A stretch of 64,000 nt of DNA from Paenibacillus vietnamensis (GTDB lineage Bacteria > Bacillota > Bacilli > Paenibacillales > Paenibacillaceae): assembly GCF_020169515.1 (NCBI RefSeq), contig NZ_JAHMHW010000002.1, positions 496,001 through 560,000 of the forward strand, written 5' to 3'. Below, in pieces: positions 32,645 through 41,524 of this stretch; positions within the stretch are counted from its first letter, which is position 1, and the number at the start of each line of letters is the position of its first letter. The position numbers were made by a program, and so were the translations under genes. A model generated the notes under the pieces. The model was given only the letters and a program-made list of their open reading frames with translations. It did not search any database and had not been told where the DNA came from.

Positions 32645-33355
32645 CTAGGTTGTCTTGATGACCACGACTTCGTATACCTTCGCCGCCTTGCCAGTTTCGT
32701 AAGCAATAATGGTAAGTTTCCGGCCTTTGTTCAGCGTCAATGTGATTGCAGCCGATGCCGATCCAGAAGTCAGGTCTTGCGTATAAACGCCGTCAACGTA
32801 AAGTTTCAGCGTATGGCTTGCAGCTGTCGCCGTGATCGTAGCAGTAGCCGCCGAAACACCACCGAAGCTGTAGCTGTAGTTGGTGCCGGAGAATGCAGGC
32901 GACAACGTGCCACCTGTCGCTGTAAGAGACAAAGCCGTCAGGCCACCTGATGCTGTGATACCCAAAGATGGAGCGCCGGAAACCTTAATTGTAGCTTCAA
33001 AAGTCACGGCTTCTTCAAGGTCAACCGATGTCGAAAAGCCGGTAACGACGCCGTTAAACGTCCACGTTGCACCCAGGCCAGCCGGAAAAATGATGCTATA
33101 GGCGTCAGTTGTACCCGCTTGGAACGCGGTGTACATAGCCATCTGACCGTTTGTGTCGCCAGGCTCAAAGAAACCGGAAACTGAAACTTCGCCGCCGTCC
33201 TTGAAACCTCCGATAAATTCACGGTAGCCGCCATTGCTGGCGAGCGTTGTAACGTCGATAGTCTCGGCGGAAAGCTCAAGACCACCAATGGACGTAAGGC
33301 CCGCGACGCTGTTTGCTCCGATTTGCAAAACTGTCCCTACGGAACGTTGTGCCAA
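32645..33355 (-). CDS. major tail tube protein with C-terminal Ig-like domain
   Basis: The 236-aa product starts AQRSVGTVLQIGANSVAGLTSIGGLELSAETIDVTTL, the lambda gpV-like tube fold (GGFKDGGEVSVSGFF, FEATIKVSGAP). The last 85 residues (LSLTATGGTLSPAFSGTNYSYSF) form a cadherin/Ig-like decoration domain. It polymerises into the tail tube. Position after connectors is canonical. Confidence 0.85.
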   Translation of the reverse strand: MAQRSVGTVLQIGANSVAGLTSIGGLELSAETIDVTTLASNGGYREFIGGFKDGGEVSVSGFFEPGDTNGQMAMYTAFQAGTTDAYSIIFPAGLGATWTFNGVVTGFSTSVDLEEAVTFEATIKVSGAPSLGITASGGLTALSLTATGGTLSPAFSGTNYSYSFGGVSAATATITATAASHTLKLYVDGVYTQDLTSGSASAAITLTLNKGRKLTIIAYETGKAAKVYEVVVIKTT

Positions 33356-33370
33356 AATAAAAACCCCTTT

Positions 33371-33763
33371 CTAAATGTGTACTGTGAAGGAAAAAACGCT
33401 TTTATAAAGCTTTGTTTCCTCGTCGTAGAACTCGTCCGGTTCATTGAGAACCAATTCATTTATGTGAAGCCCCTCGCCACCGATAGCTCGGCCCTGGAAA
33501 CCGATCAATAAAGCGATGATCGCGGCAGTGTTCTGCTTCAAGCTGTCGTAATTGAGCGCCACGACGTTTATTGTAACGGGTATGGCCCGGCTTCCTTGAT
33601 AGCCTTCAAGCGTTCGGTCATATTCACCTTCGCTCGAAGCATAAACGACGTAAGGCGCAACCGTTCCGGCTGGCGCTACGAGTGGATAAAGATTGTCGGA
33701 TAAGGCAAGCATTGAATTTTGGAACTCGTCAACCATTGCTTGTTCGAATCTCACCGCGTTCAC
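33371..33763 (-). CDS. tail terminator / completion protein (DUF3168-like)
   Basis: The 130-aa product (FEQAMVDEFQNSMLALSDNLYPLVAPAGTVAPYVVY) matches the gpU/gp17-like tail terminator fold. It overlaps the HK97-gp10-like gene. It caps the tail tube before joining to the head. Confidence 0.72.
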   Translation of the reverse strand: MNAVRFEQAMVDEFQNSMLALSDNLYPLVAPAGTVAPYVVYASSEGEYDRTLEGYQGSRAIPVTINVVALNYDSLKQNTAAIIALLIGFQGRAIGGEGLHINELVLNEPDEFYDEETKLYKSVFSFTVHI

Positions 33764-34206
33764 CCCCTCATGATCTTGTCTATTTCCGTTGCGGCTACGT
33801 CCACCACTTCCCGCTCAATGGCTGTCGTGTTGTTGTTAATGGCTTTTTCCAAGTAGTGATAACCCGGTATATAGCCGCTTTCACCAACCCTAAATCCGTA
33901 TTCTTGGGATGCTGGATAGAACGCCCTTTTACCCTCTTTGCTAATTCGGACAAAGTGGTCGATTTTCGCGGGGTTTATCCCGATTGTGTAAATCTTCTTG
34001 CCGCGCTTCCTAGATTTCTCCGCACGCATGACAAGTGCACCTTTTAGGTCTCCGGTATCTTCCGGAGCGTTCGTTTTAGCTGCCTTGAATGGAATCTTGG
34101 CACCGGCTCGGCCTGCTTTGTTCGCTACCTTGCGCAAGCCTTTTTTGTCGAGGTCTTTAATCATTTGTTTCAATTCTCGCAAACCGATAATGTCGTTACG
34201 TGCCAT
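33760..34206 (-). CDS. HK97 gp10-like head-tail joining protein
   Basis: Start at ARNDIIGLRELKQMIKDLDKKGLRK behind GGGGGG (a longer frame overlaps the neighbour). The pattern of helix, KAAKTNAPEDTGDLKGAL, and GYHYLEKAIN is characteristic of the HK97-gp10 family. 148 aa, normal size. Confidence 0.82.
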   Translation of the reverse strand: MARNDIIGLRELKQMIKDLDKKGLRKVANKAGRAGAKIPFKAAKTNAPEDTGDLKGALVMRAEKSRKRGKKIYTIGINPAKIDHFVRISKEGKRAFYPASQEYGFRVGESGYIPGYHYLEKAINNNTTAIEREVVDVAATEIDKIMRG

Positions 34207-34210
34207 GTCA

Positions 34211-34519
34211 TCAGCCCCCCATAGGGTAGCGTGAGCAAGTAAGATCAATTAGTTCTCCGTCCCGCGAATACGTCCGGACAACATGATACGTCGTTCCTTC
34301 GTGCAGTAGTTTCGGCTCATCCTGATATTCCGCGGCGCGGATCTCGAATATCTTCTCAGCCTTAACGCCGACTGCGAGTGCTTGGTAAAACTCAACGCCT
34401 TTGACCGACTTCGCATTTGCGAACACCTCTCGAGGTTGCCCGTCCGTTTTCGTGCTGCCACCGTATGGCGAAGGCACAAGCACCTCCTGGATCAGCCCTA
34501 CAACGTCACGCCACATCAT
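34211..34519 (-). CDS. head closure protein (head-tail adaptor)
   Basis: The 102-aa product begins MWRDVVGLIQEV and has a beta-barrel character (EYQDEPKLLHEGTTYHVVRTYSRDGELIDLTCSR), as in head-completion proteins. It sits between the gp6-like connector and the gp10-like gene, as expected. Confidence 0.68.
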   Translation of the reverse strand: MMWRDVVGLIQEVLVPSPYGGSTKTDGQPREVFANAKSVKGVEFYQALAVGVKAEKIFEIRAAEYQDEPKLLHEGTTYHVVRTYSRDGELIDLTCSRYPMGG

Positions 34520-34809
34520 CAGGCATCATCCTCCACCGTGTATTCATGCGATAGCGACAGATGAGCTTTGAGCGACTCGTAGGAGGCTTGGAACTTCTCG
34601 GCATCCTTATTGTCCAACCCGAAGTTTGCCTTGCAATAAACCGTAATTGCCCGCTTAATCAGCGGATCGCTATCGTCGCCCACTTTGGATGCGAGCACGC
34701 CCGACAATTGCAAATCATGCCGGGCAGCTGCTATAAGATCCTCGACCTCGTCATCAAAATGAGTGTTGCTCAGGCTAATCCGGAGAGCATGTTTAACGCT
34801 ATCCAGCAT
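34519..34809 (-). CDS. gp6-like head-tail connector
   Basis: The 96-aa product (LDSVKHALRISLSNTHFDDEVEDLIAAARHDLQLSG, DPLIKRAITVYCKANFG) is a clear gp6-like all-helical connector that forms the ring under the portal. Confidence 0.82.
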   Translation of the reverse strand: MLDSVKHALRISLSNTHFDDEVEDLIAAARHDLQLSGVLASKVGDDSDPLIKRAITVYCKANFGLDNKDAEKFQASYESLKAHLSLSHEYTVEDDA

Positions 34810-34814
34810 TCAAA

Positions 34815-35066
34815 TCACCCTGCTCTCAGTTCCTTTTCCGCCTCTTCAGCGGCTTCCTTGCCACGGACTTTTTCGCCATTGGAAAGCTCAAATGTACCGC
34901 CGCCGACGTGCTTCGGAAACTCATCATTTATGACAATGACAGGAGTTTCAATTAAGCCGCTGGCCGCCAGCTTATGAATGTGTTTGGAGTCGGAGCATTC
35001 ATACTCCGACCCTCTCTTGTAGACCTGGCTATTTACCGGATCATAGAAGCTTTTAAGCACCTTCAA
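34815..35066 (-). CDS. small head-region protein, 83 aa
   Basis: The product starts KVLKSFYDPVNSQVYKRGSEY and has the same 40-residue N-terminal layout as the SGNH esterase at 23200-24474 (KSFYD, Y-KG, then LAASGL). The acidic C-terminus (GKEAAEEAEKELRAG) differs. It stands between capsid and connectors. The shared module may be a docking domain for the virion. Confidence 0.6.
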   Translation of the reverse strand: MKVLKSFYDPVNSQVYKRGSEYECSDSKHIHKLAASGLIETPVIVINDEFPKHVGGGTFELSNGEKVRGKEAAEEAEKELRAG

Positions 35067-35083
35067 GGTTAGTCCCCCTCTTC

Positions 35084-36256
35084 TTAGCCGCGTTTTACTC
35101 GAAGGAATCCGTTGTGAGAGATGACATTTCCGCCAGCATACACGCTTGCACGGTGAGCCACTTGTCCAGATTTGAATTTGTAATCTTCCGAGCGACGAAC
35201 ATCGATCTCGGAGAAGATGGTCAGCAAGTAGTTTTGCAGATTGCCATATGCCATTGCAAAGTCGCCCGTCACGCCGGCGGCGCTCAGACGCTTACATGCC
35301 GAGTTGACGATGAAACGCACACCATCGATTGTTCCGACGTTGCCACTCGAGCGGATCGTGTGGATCCGGTTGCCGTTTGCATCTCGCAGCTGGGCGAAAG
35401 CTTTCAAGTCGAGCTTATTCAGGATCAGCGTCGCGCCACCTTCAACGTCCTCATCGCCGCCGTAGCTGTAAATGATTTCATCCAGCAGGTTTTCGTCGAT
35501 TACCGTAGGCGCAAGGTCAGTTGCAGCGTTGATTGCAGTTGGAGTGCCGAAAATGCCCATCAAGCGATTTGTAGCGCCTGTACCGAGCAAGATTTGACGG
35601 GAGATGCGCTTGCGGATCGCGATGCGTACGCCACGCATAACTTCGCCGTCGTAATCAATATCCGGCAGCTCAACAACACCTTGATCAACTTCGGAATACG
35701 ATGTGATTTTGCTTTTGTTGATCGAGACCTTTCCGAAATCCACGTCATCTTCCGTGTAATCCGCGTCATCTGCAACTTCGCCACCTTCGCCGTAACCGAC
35801 GATGTAGCTTTTTTCGTAAGATTCGCCGCCAATACGAGGAGTAACTTGAACCAGGTCAAGCAGCGAAGAAACTTGGTTGAATGTCGGCGACAGGCTGTCC
35901 GAGTGATGAGTCGGAACGAGAATGCCGGTCGACGTCAACTTGACGGCATTGTTTGCCCGCAGCAACTGACCGCGCTCTGCAGAAGGCTTAGCCCAAGAAT
36001 CAGGAATACCGGAAGACGCTGTTTTGTCGAAAGCTTCCCCGTCGTTGCCGCCGATCATCTTCGAATTCAGATCTTGCAGGCGTTCATTCAGCGCCCGCTG
36101 GTTTGCCTTCGCTTTGACCGAATCATCATACTTTTGGTCGAGAGCTTCAATCTCTTTGGACTTCGCGTCAAATTTATCAACGCTGCCCTCGTTTGCGTAC
36201 GCTTCTGCCTCTACAACAAGTGCTTTCCGTGCTTCTACATATTGCGTTCTATTCAT
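35084..36256 (-). CDS. major capsid protein, HK97 fold
   Basis: The 390-aa product has an N-terminal helical delta/scaffold region of about 110 residues (NRTQYVEARKALVVEAEAYANEG, then coiled coil to LNSKMIGG). The HK97-type shell domain contains VPTHHSDSLSPTFNQVSSLLDLV, SKITSYSEVDQGVVELPDIDYDGEVMRGVR and ILLGTGATNRLMGIFG. The prohead protease upstream would remove the delta region. A long open frame on the opposite strand (35114-36286) is only its shadow. Confidence 0.93.
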   Translation of the reverse strand: MNRTQYVEARKALVVEAEAYANEGSVDKFDAKSKEIEALDQKYDDSVKAKANQRALNERLQDLNSKMIGGNDGEAFDKTASSGIPDSWAKPSAERGQLLRANNAVKLTSTGILVPTHHSDSLSPTFNQVSSLLDLVQVTPRIGGESYEKSYIVGYGEGGEVADDADYTEDDVDFGKVSINKSKITSYSEVDQGVVELPDIDYDGEVMRGVRIAIRKRISRQILLGTGATNRLMGIFGTPTAINAATDLAPTVIDENLLDEIIYSYGGDEDVEGGATLILNKLDLKAFAQLRDANGNRIHTIRSSGNVGTIDGVRFIVNSACKRLSAAGVTGDFAMAYGNLQNYLLTIFSEIDVRRSEDYKFKSGQVAHRASVYAGGNVISHNGFLRVKRG

Positions 36257-37052
36257 CATCTTCTACCATCGCACCTTTCAGGTTAATTAATTTTATTTTC
36301 AAAGCCATAGCAGCTTTTTGCTTCTCTTCTTCTGTCTCGGCTTCCGGCTCTGCTTCCGGTTCCGGATCAGGGGGAGGAGTTGACGTTTGAGCAATCGGAG
36401 ACGCCGGCTGCTGGAGCGCTACAGGCGACAACTGACCGCCATTATCCGCGAGCGCCAGGCGCATCTTATTGACCACTTCAAGGGGTAACATGCCGTTGAT
36501 GGCCGCGCTGGCCGCAAGCTGCTTCTGCTCATCGAACATGATTTCATCGGCAAAGCCTTCTTTCACGGCCTGTTGAGCGGTCAGCCAGGTTTCTTTGTCC
36601 ATCATCGCTTTTAATTCGTCTTCCGACTTTTTGGTCTTCAAACGATAAGCGTTAGCGATGGACGAGTTGGTGTTTTTCAAAAATTCAGCACCATGCTCCA
36701 TGTCGCGGTAGTCGCCTTCCATGCGTGTCCATGCGTTGTGAATCATGATCTGCGCTGTCGGCGAGATAGATACAACATCAGCAGCCATCGCAGCCACACT
36801 AGCGGCACTCGCCGCAAGACCTACAACCCTGGCAGTAACGCGACCGGCATAGCCTTTCAACGCGGAATAAATTTCGCTCCCGGCAAATACTGATCCGCCT
36901 CCGGAGTTAATAATCACATCAACATCCTCGCCGTTGGCGTCTTTGAGTTCCTTGTTCACGCTGGATGGGCTGACCGCGGCAATGCCGAACCAGTCATAAA
37001 TCCATTTCTCGTCATCCCCGACGATTACCCCTTTGATATTGACCGTCTTCAT
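36249..37052 (-). CDS. head maturation protease, ClpP-related (S14-like)
   Basis: The 267-aa product starts KTVNIKGVIVGDDEKWIYDWFG behind GGGGGTG. It has DVIINSGGGSVFAGSEIYSAL, catalytic Ser in GLAASAASVAAMA, and His in TAQIMIHNAW, the ClpP arrangement of phage prohead proteases. The Pro/Glu-rich tail (PPPDPEPEAEPEAETEEEKQ) is a scaffold-like linker. Order portal-protease-capsid is standard. Confidence 0.9.
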   Translation of the reverse strand: MKTVNIKGVIVGDDEKWIYDWFGIAAVSPSSVNKELKDANGEDVDVIINSGGGSVFAGSEIYSALKGYAGRVTARVVGLAASAASVAAMAADVVSISPTAQIMIHNAWTRMEGDYRDMEHGAEFLKNTNSSIANAYRLKTKKSEDELKAMMDKETWLTAQQAVKEGFADEIMFDEQKQLAASAAINGMLPLEVVNKMRLALADNGGQLSPVALQQPASPIAQTSTPPPDPEPEAEPEAETEEEKQKAAMALKIKLINLKGAMVEDDE

Positions 37053-37092
37053 TTTCTTTCTCACCCCCTTTCAAGGCAAAATAAAAACACGG

Positions 37093-38247
37093 CTATTTGG
37101 CCGTGCTCTGCACTGGTGCTGTATCAAGACGACGTACGATCTGATCGCCGCCCTCCAAAGGCGGAAGATTGAGCACGCGTCTCCATTCATTTGCAGTTAA
37201 AGCCCCGCGATCAACCATTTGCATGAGTGAAAGCTTAGTAGCCATGCTTGCAAATGATAAATCCATCGAATCGAACACGATTTTGTTTCCATGACCGCGT
37301 TCCCTTGGTGAAAAGAGCTTACGAGTGAATTCTCCGGCAGCCTGCATCGCGCATGGCTCGATTTCAGCCTCGAAATACGCATTCCATTCATCCTCTGTGT
37401 ATCTCGACTGCACGATCTTGTCATTCGTCCCAAAGAAGCTATATATGCGCTGTACGGCCTTCTCCTGCTGTGGCGTGGCTGGGACATAGGTATCTGTCTT
37501 CACTTGCTCCAGATCGTACCTTGGATCGCTATAAGCCGCGCCGCCTTCCTTCGAAGCATCGAGGTAGCTATCGACAAATTCCTTAACCTGCATATCTCTG
37601 TCGTCTTTTTTCAATGACGACTTGAATTTCAAAATCCACTTGATAACAGATGATCTTTTCACCGCGTTTACGACGGACTGGTCAGACGAGTTAATAATCT
37701 CCATGACCGATTTAAGAGCATCAGAACGGCTCGTCCCGAAAATATCGTGATCGTTGTAGTCACTACGCAAATGAATGACATCAGCGTAGGCTACGGTTAA
37801 CACTTTCCCGCGCGGCAGCATGAACCGCAGCATGATTTCTTTGCCTTCTTCTCGAATCGCTTCAACATTCGAAGCTATGATCTGATACAGCTGCAGGGGA
37901 ATGCCGTCGGAGTCGCGATAAATCAACGCAAATGCATTACAGGTCATTTCTAACTGTGTAATCATTCGCTCCATAAACATCTGTCCTGAACAGTACGGAT
38001 TTGGTTCCTCCAGGAGCCGTTTGATATAAAGCTCTGGATTAACTTTAAGTCCGTCTGTTCCTTCGCGAATATGGACGGGAGTGAGCTTTCCGATAGCCTT
38101 AACCTTAGGGCGAATAGCTGACCTTACGATGTCGGACTTATATAAATTGCCGTTCCAGGGCGTGTAATTGTCTCCACGATCGGTAACGAGCATTACTTTA
38201 TCATTTCGATTACCTGCAGCTCCGAAAATGTTCCACCATCTAGCCAA
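37093..38247 (-). CDS. portal protein (HK97 family)
   Basis: The 384-aa product begins ARWWNIFGAAGNRNDKV and shows portal landmarks: YTPWNGNLYKSDIVRSAIRPKVKAIGKL, NPYCSGQMFMERMITQLEMTCNAFALIYRD, and ALTANEWRRVLNLPPLEGGDQ near the end. It forms the dodecameric DNA channel. Confidence 0.92.
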   Translation of the reverse strand: MARWWNIFGAAGNRNDKVMLVTDRGDNYTPWNGNLYKSDIVRSAIRPKVKAIGKLTPVHIREGTDGLKVNPELYIKRLLEEPNPYCSGQMFMERMITQLEMTCNAFALIYRDSDGIPLQLYQIIASNVEAIREEGKEIMLRFMLPRGKVLTVAYADVIHLRSDYNDHDIFGTSRSDALKSVMEIINSSDQSVVNAVKRSSVIKWILKFKSSLKKDDRDMQVKEFVDSYLDASKEGGAAYSDPRYDLEQVKTDTYVPATPQQEKAVQRIYSFFGTNDKIVQSRYTEDEWNAYFEAEIEPCAMQAAGEFTRKLFSPRERGHGNKIVFDSMDLSFASMATKLSLMQMVDRGALTANEWRRVLNLPPLEGGDQIVRRLDTAPVQSTAK

Positions 38248-38268
38248 ACGTTCACCTCCCTTCCAGCC

Positions 38269-40035
38269 TTAAATGACATCCGATTGCCCAAAGGCCGCAA
38301 AATCATCCTTAACCTTTTGATACGCAACATACGCCATCAGATAACTGGCATAACCATCGATCCGCGCTTTAGAGGACCGCTTATCCGGCTGTATATTGTT
38401 ATTCGTATCGATCTTAGCTGCAGTATTAAGAACACACCATCGGAACAAACCGTTGTATCTTGAGAAGATGACTCGGCGGTCGCCAAACAAAACGCGCGTC
38501 TCTTTCATCGGAGCTGATAATGTCCGCGCTCCAAATGGGACAGTGAACACTACTCCGCGGCCGTCGGCGCCTTCTCTCGGGAATCCAACCTTCTCCATCT
38601 CCATTGCGAAATCCTCAAAATGCCAGCGGTCCGCTCCGATTTTCCAGAATGTAACCTCATACTTGTTAGCAAGATGTGCGAACCACTCAGCAACATCTGA
38701 ACGCCTGACGATACTGCCTTCGCAAATATGCAGCAATTCATCATTCAGCGGATCGTCAGCTCCTGTAGCAGTGAAACTCTCATATGCCATCTTGTCTTGC
38801 TTGCTGTTCTTTTCGATCCGCTCACGAGCAATGAAGTATCTCTGGAACAGATGAAGCTTTCCGGCAATAGGGAGCAAGGCAGTCGCGCAACAAAGGTCCG
38901 TCGTTTCAGAAATGTCCGCAGCCCCGACAGCGTATTTGTCCTGCAGCATGGTTTCGATGTCCATATCTCCCGCGCACTGGTCAACCTCCTGCAGGTCGAA
39001 GTAAACCACACTCAGGCTGCTGGCGCGGTTGAGATGCTTTGCGAGGAAAGATGGCATTTGAGCAGGATCGTCCATCGCCTTCATGTACTCGCCTTCCAGG
39101 TAACTCATCGTCGGGCGAGCTTCCCGCAGCCCGGGGTTTGCCTTAATCCAGCAGGAACGATCAGCAGGGTCGTCATCGTCATCAATCCGGAAGATCATCG
39201 GAAACATTCGCTCTTTGCTGTCTCCTGCAAGCACCTTTTTACAGCGTTCAAGAACACTATCGAAGATACCTTCCCGCTCAAAACCGAAAGTCGAGATGAT
39301 AACTCCGAGCGGCTGCGTACGTGCGCCGCCGGCGGAGGAGAATACGTCGTAAGTGTTCCTGTCCTTGATCGCATGGCATTCGTCAATGATGAAGGCATGA
39401 GGGTTAAGACCGTCCTGGGACTTGCTGTTCTTTCCTCCTGCCTTCATGTAACTGCCGGTCGCAGGGAACAGCAGCATCTCGGAGTTATCTCGATCCCGCT
39501 TAGTCCTCCAGTGCTTACGCGGGTTATCCGGCGGCGTCAGTACCTCGCTGGATTGCAAGAACGCCTTTGCACTCTCATATACAATGGACGCCTGCTGCTT
39601 CTGCGTAGCCAGACACCACACTTGCGCAGCCGGCTCATTGTCGGCCATCAGGAGGAAATCGGCAATTGGAGAAATGAAACTCGATTTCCCCCATTTCCTC
39701 GCGACCAAAAGAACGAGCTCCCGGAAATATCGAACTTCCATCTTCAACTCTTTGTCGTACATCTTGAATCCAAAAATGCAGGCGGCAATATACTTCTGCT
39801 CGAGCGATGGTTCGAACGGCATGCCTGCCCAGCGCCCTTCACGATGCCGAACCAATCGACAAAAGGATATGAAGGCTTCAACGTCTGTCGGATCGTATCT
39901 AACCGTTTTATTTTTCAGCAGCTTTTCGATCAGCTTCTTTAATGCCTTGATGTCCTTACCGTGCTTATCCGGTTCGTTTTCAACGTAATCGTGCCAATCC
40001 TGAATATACGAAGGTACCTTATCCACCTTGACCAC
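38269..40035 (-). CDS. terminase large subunit (HK97-like)
   Basis: The 588-aa product carries the Walker A-like VARKWGKSSF (111-120), Walker B FIIDECHAI, and a C-terminal RNase H-like nuclease with AVGAADISETTDLCCATALL and KIGADRWHFEDFAMEM. It packages DNA into proheads and cuts it. Size and motifs match the Terminase_1 family, typical of cos phages of HK97 type. It overlaps the end of the small subunit gene. Confidence 0.93.
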   Translation of the reverse strand: MVKVDKVPSYIQDWHDYVENEPDKHGKDIKALKKLIEKLLKNKTVRYDPTDVEAFISFCRLVRHREGRWAGMPFEPSLEQKYIAACIFGFKMYDKELKMEVRYFRELVLLVARKWGKSSFISPIADFLLMADNEPAAQVWCLATQKQQASIVYESAKAFLQSSEVLTPPDNPRKHWRTKRDRDNSEMLLFPATGSYMKAGGKNSKSQDGLNPHAFIIDECHAIKDRNTYDVFSSAGGARTQPLGVIISTFGFEREGIFDSVLERCKKVLAGDSKERMFPMIFRIDDDDDPADRSCWIKANPGLREARPTMSYLEGEYMKAMDDPAQMPSFLAKHLNRASSLSVVYFDLQEVDQCAGDMDIETMLQDKYAVGAADISETTDLCCATALLPIAGKLHLFQRYFIARERIEKNSKQDKMAYESFTATGADDPLNDELLHICEGSIVRRSDVAEWFAHLANKYEVTFWKIGADRWHFEDFAMEMEKVGFPREGADGRGVVFTVPFGARTLSAPMKETRVLFGDRRVIFSRYNGLFRWCVLNTAAKIDTNNNIQPDKRSSKARIDGYASYLMAYVAYQKVKDDFAAFGQSDVI

Positions 40036-40417
40036 GCGCCAATATCTTCTCGAACTCGTCTTGCTTCTTCGGAGGCGGCAATGTAGAAGGAAGTGGCGTC
40101 GGATCGAATTCCGGAATAAGGTCCGTCAGTTGTCTCATGATCGACGCGTGATTCTTGACCATCGTATTGTAAACTTCAACCTCCGGACTCTTCTTGGTGC
40201 CGTATTGGTTTTCTCCGTTCTTGTATTCAGTGATCGCGCCTTTTACGTTGATGCTCTCCTGCAGGTCTTCGAGCGTTATCGTCATGAATGCAGCGTTTTT
40301 TACCAAGGATGAAACAGCGTCCAGTCTATCTCTCGGTATTTCTTTAAAGAGTTTCCGAAGTCGGTTGTACTCCTTCTTGATCCGAGTTTCTTTTGTTTGC
40401 TCCCACGAAGTCGCCAT
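40019..40417 (-). CDS. terminase small subunit
   Basis: The 132-aa product (ATSWEQTKETRIKKEYNRLRKLFKEIPRDRLDAVSSLVKNAAFMTITLEDLQESI, in parts) is helical, with YNTMVKNHASIMRQLTDLIPEF, the P27-like small terminase pattern. It recognises the packaging site, probably in the gap just upstream. Confidence 0.8.
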   Translation of the reverse strand: MATSWEQTKETRIKKEYNRLRKLFKEIPRDRLDAVSSLVKNAAFMTITLEDLQESINVKGAITEYKNGENQYGTKKSPEVEVYNTMVKNHASIMRQLTDLIPEFDPTPLPSTLPPPKKQDEFEKILARGQGG

Positions 40418-40552
40418 AAAAATACCCCCTCCCCTACATGCGCGTATGGCCCGCGAGTAATTTGAAATGGGGACACGCGGTCTTCAGAATTTTGGGCCCC
40501 AGATATTTTTAGGGGGGGTATCAGCCCTTTCCCCTATATTTCAATTAGAACA
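40418..40552. other. gene-free gap between terminase and HNH genes, likely cos/pac region
   Basis: The stretch holds G/C runs and short palindromes (TGGGCCCCA, AGGGGGGG) and no ORF. In HK97-type phages with an HNH gene next to terS, the cohesive-end site usually lies here. The exact cut site cannot be read from one sequence. Confidence 0.4.
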
Positions 40553-40598
40553 AAAAAAGCCCGGAAAGCTCATGATTACAAGCATTCTAGGCTTTTTT
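40553..40598 (-). terminator. terminator after the HNH gene
   Basis: On the minus strand AAAAAAGCC...GGGCTTTTTTT forms the outer stem, directly after the HNH stop codon. Confidence 0.75.
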
Positions 40599-40873
40599 CA
40601 TATTGGTCCAACGAACCGATGCAATCCAGTTGATCGTCCATGCTTCTCGTTGTGATGGTCTACACATAGCAGCTGCAGATTGTCCGGATTGTAGGCAATG
40701 TTCCAGTAATGTTTGTTGCTATTGGTCAACTCAATGATATGGTCAACCTCATGGCCAACCTCTGTCCTGCCTTCCTTCAAGCATTGCTCACACAATCCAT
40801 TGGTGCGGTTGATGACGTACGCCCTGGACTTCCGCCATTCTGCCTTGCGATAGATTTCAGGATGTCGTGCCAT
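40598..40873 (-). CDS. HNH endonuclease (terminase-linked)
   Basis: The 91-aa product has LCEQCLKEGR (first Cys pair), HEVDHIIELTN (catalytic His-Asp-His) and LLCVDHHNEKHG, a complete HNH site. HNH proteins beside terminase are needed for DNA packaging in several HK97-type phages. Its own terminator separates it from terS. Confidence 0.88.
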   Translation of the reverse strand: MARHPEIYRKAEWRKSRAYVINRTNGLCEQCLKEGRTEVGHEVDHIIELTNSNKHYWNIAYNPDNLQLLCVDHHNEKHGRSTGLHRFVGPI

Positions 40874-40879
40874 ATGCCG

Positions 40880-41116
40880 TCACACAATCATGAAATTAAC
40901 AATCTGAACAGCTGGATTCGCCTTCAGCCTGAACTCATCGTCATAGGCTACTTTGTAGTACTTGAGCTTACCTTCCAGGTCGTCAGTATTCGTTATGATC
41001 TCAATCGCTCCACTCGGAAGCTTAACCGCAACGACCACAATCTTCGGGCCGCCATCTTCATAAACCAATTGGACCTCGTAATCAAATTGCTCTTTCAACA
41101 TTAAGTCTACCATCAT
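40880..41116 (-). CDS. hypothetical phage protein, 78 aa
   Basis: The product VDLMLKEQFDYEVQLVYEDGGPKIVVVAVKLPSG is beta-rich (small OB or SH3-like by pattern) and acidic. It overlaps the membrane protein gene upstream (ATGA-type). Conserved-looking but unrecognised. Confidence 0.55.
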   Translation of the reverse strand: MMVDLMLKEQFDYEVQLVYEDGGPKIVVVAVKLPSGAIEIITNTDDLEGKLKYYKVAYDDEFRLKANPAVQIVNFMIV

Positions 41117-41355
41117 TCCTTCACCTTCCTATCGCGCTTGCTTATAGCCTTATCCAAAGCGTCAATGAATGCTCCTATAACGACGCACACCAACCATATA
41201 ACGGCAAGGATCGCGAGCACTCCCCAGAATGGAGCAGTCACCCACCACCACGACCAATCGATAACACCGCAGAGTTTCAATACAATAAAGGCGATCCCCA
41301 ATAGTCCAAGCATACTCATGCCACCGCCCTGCTTGCTGCTGCTTTGCTTACTCAT
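41113..41355 (-). CDS. two-span membrane protein, 80 aa
   Basis: Start at MSKQSSSKQGG behind GGAG; the much longer in-frame frame upstream has no signal. Two transmembrane helices (MLGLLGIAFIVLKLCGVIDW and WGVLAILAVIWLVCVVIGAF) with a Trp-rich turn and a basic tail. Unknown; it could be an extra holin-like or exclusion protein. Confidence 0.55.
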   Translation of the reverse strand: MSKQSSSKQGGGMSMLGLLGIAFIVLKLCGVIDWSWWWVTAPFWGVLAILAVIWLVCVVIGAFIDALDKAISKRDRKVKE

Positions 41356-41492
41356 ATTCATTCTCCTTTCAAGCTTGGACTTTATCTTCCTCGCTGAGGA
41401 TGCGCACCTTGCATATTGCAATGCTTGAAGGTCGAGCCAGATCGTGCCGGCAGACGTCGATCGTATCGCATGATCCTTTTCGAGCAATAAAA

Positions 41493-41518
41493 AAAGCCGC
41501 TCATTATGGGCGACTTTA
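41493..41518 (-). terminator. terminator after the 179-aa membrane protein
   Basis: On the minus strand GTCGCCCAT-aa-TGAGCGGC is followed by TTTTTTTATT. It closes the AT-rich gene at 41525-42064 as an independent unit. Confidence 0.7.
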
Positions 41519-41524
41519 AAGTAA

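Noticed and set aside
35114-36286. 390-codon open frame on the + strand opposite the capsid gene
   Set aside because: The minus strand carries an unmistakable HK97 capsid protein; the antisense product is low-complexity with no motif.
38728-39942. 404-codon open frame on the + strand opposite terminase
   Set aside because: Antisense to the terminase large subunit with Walker motifs; no start signal.
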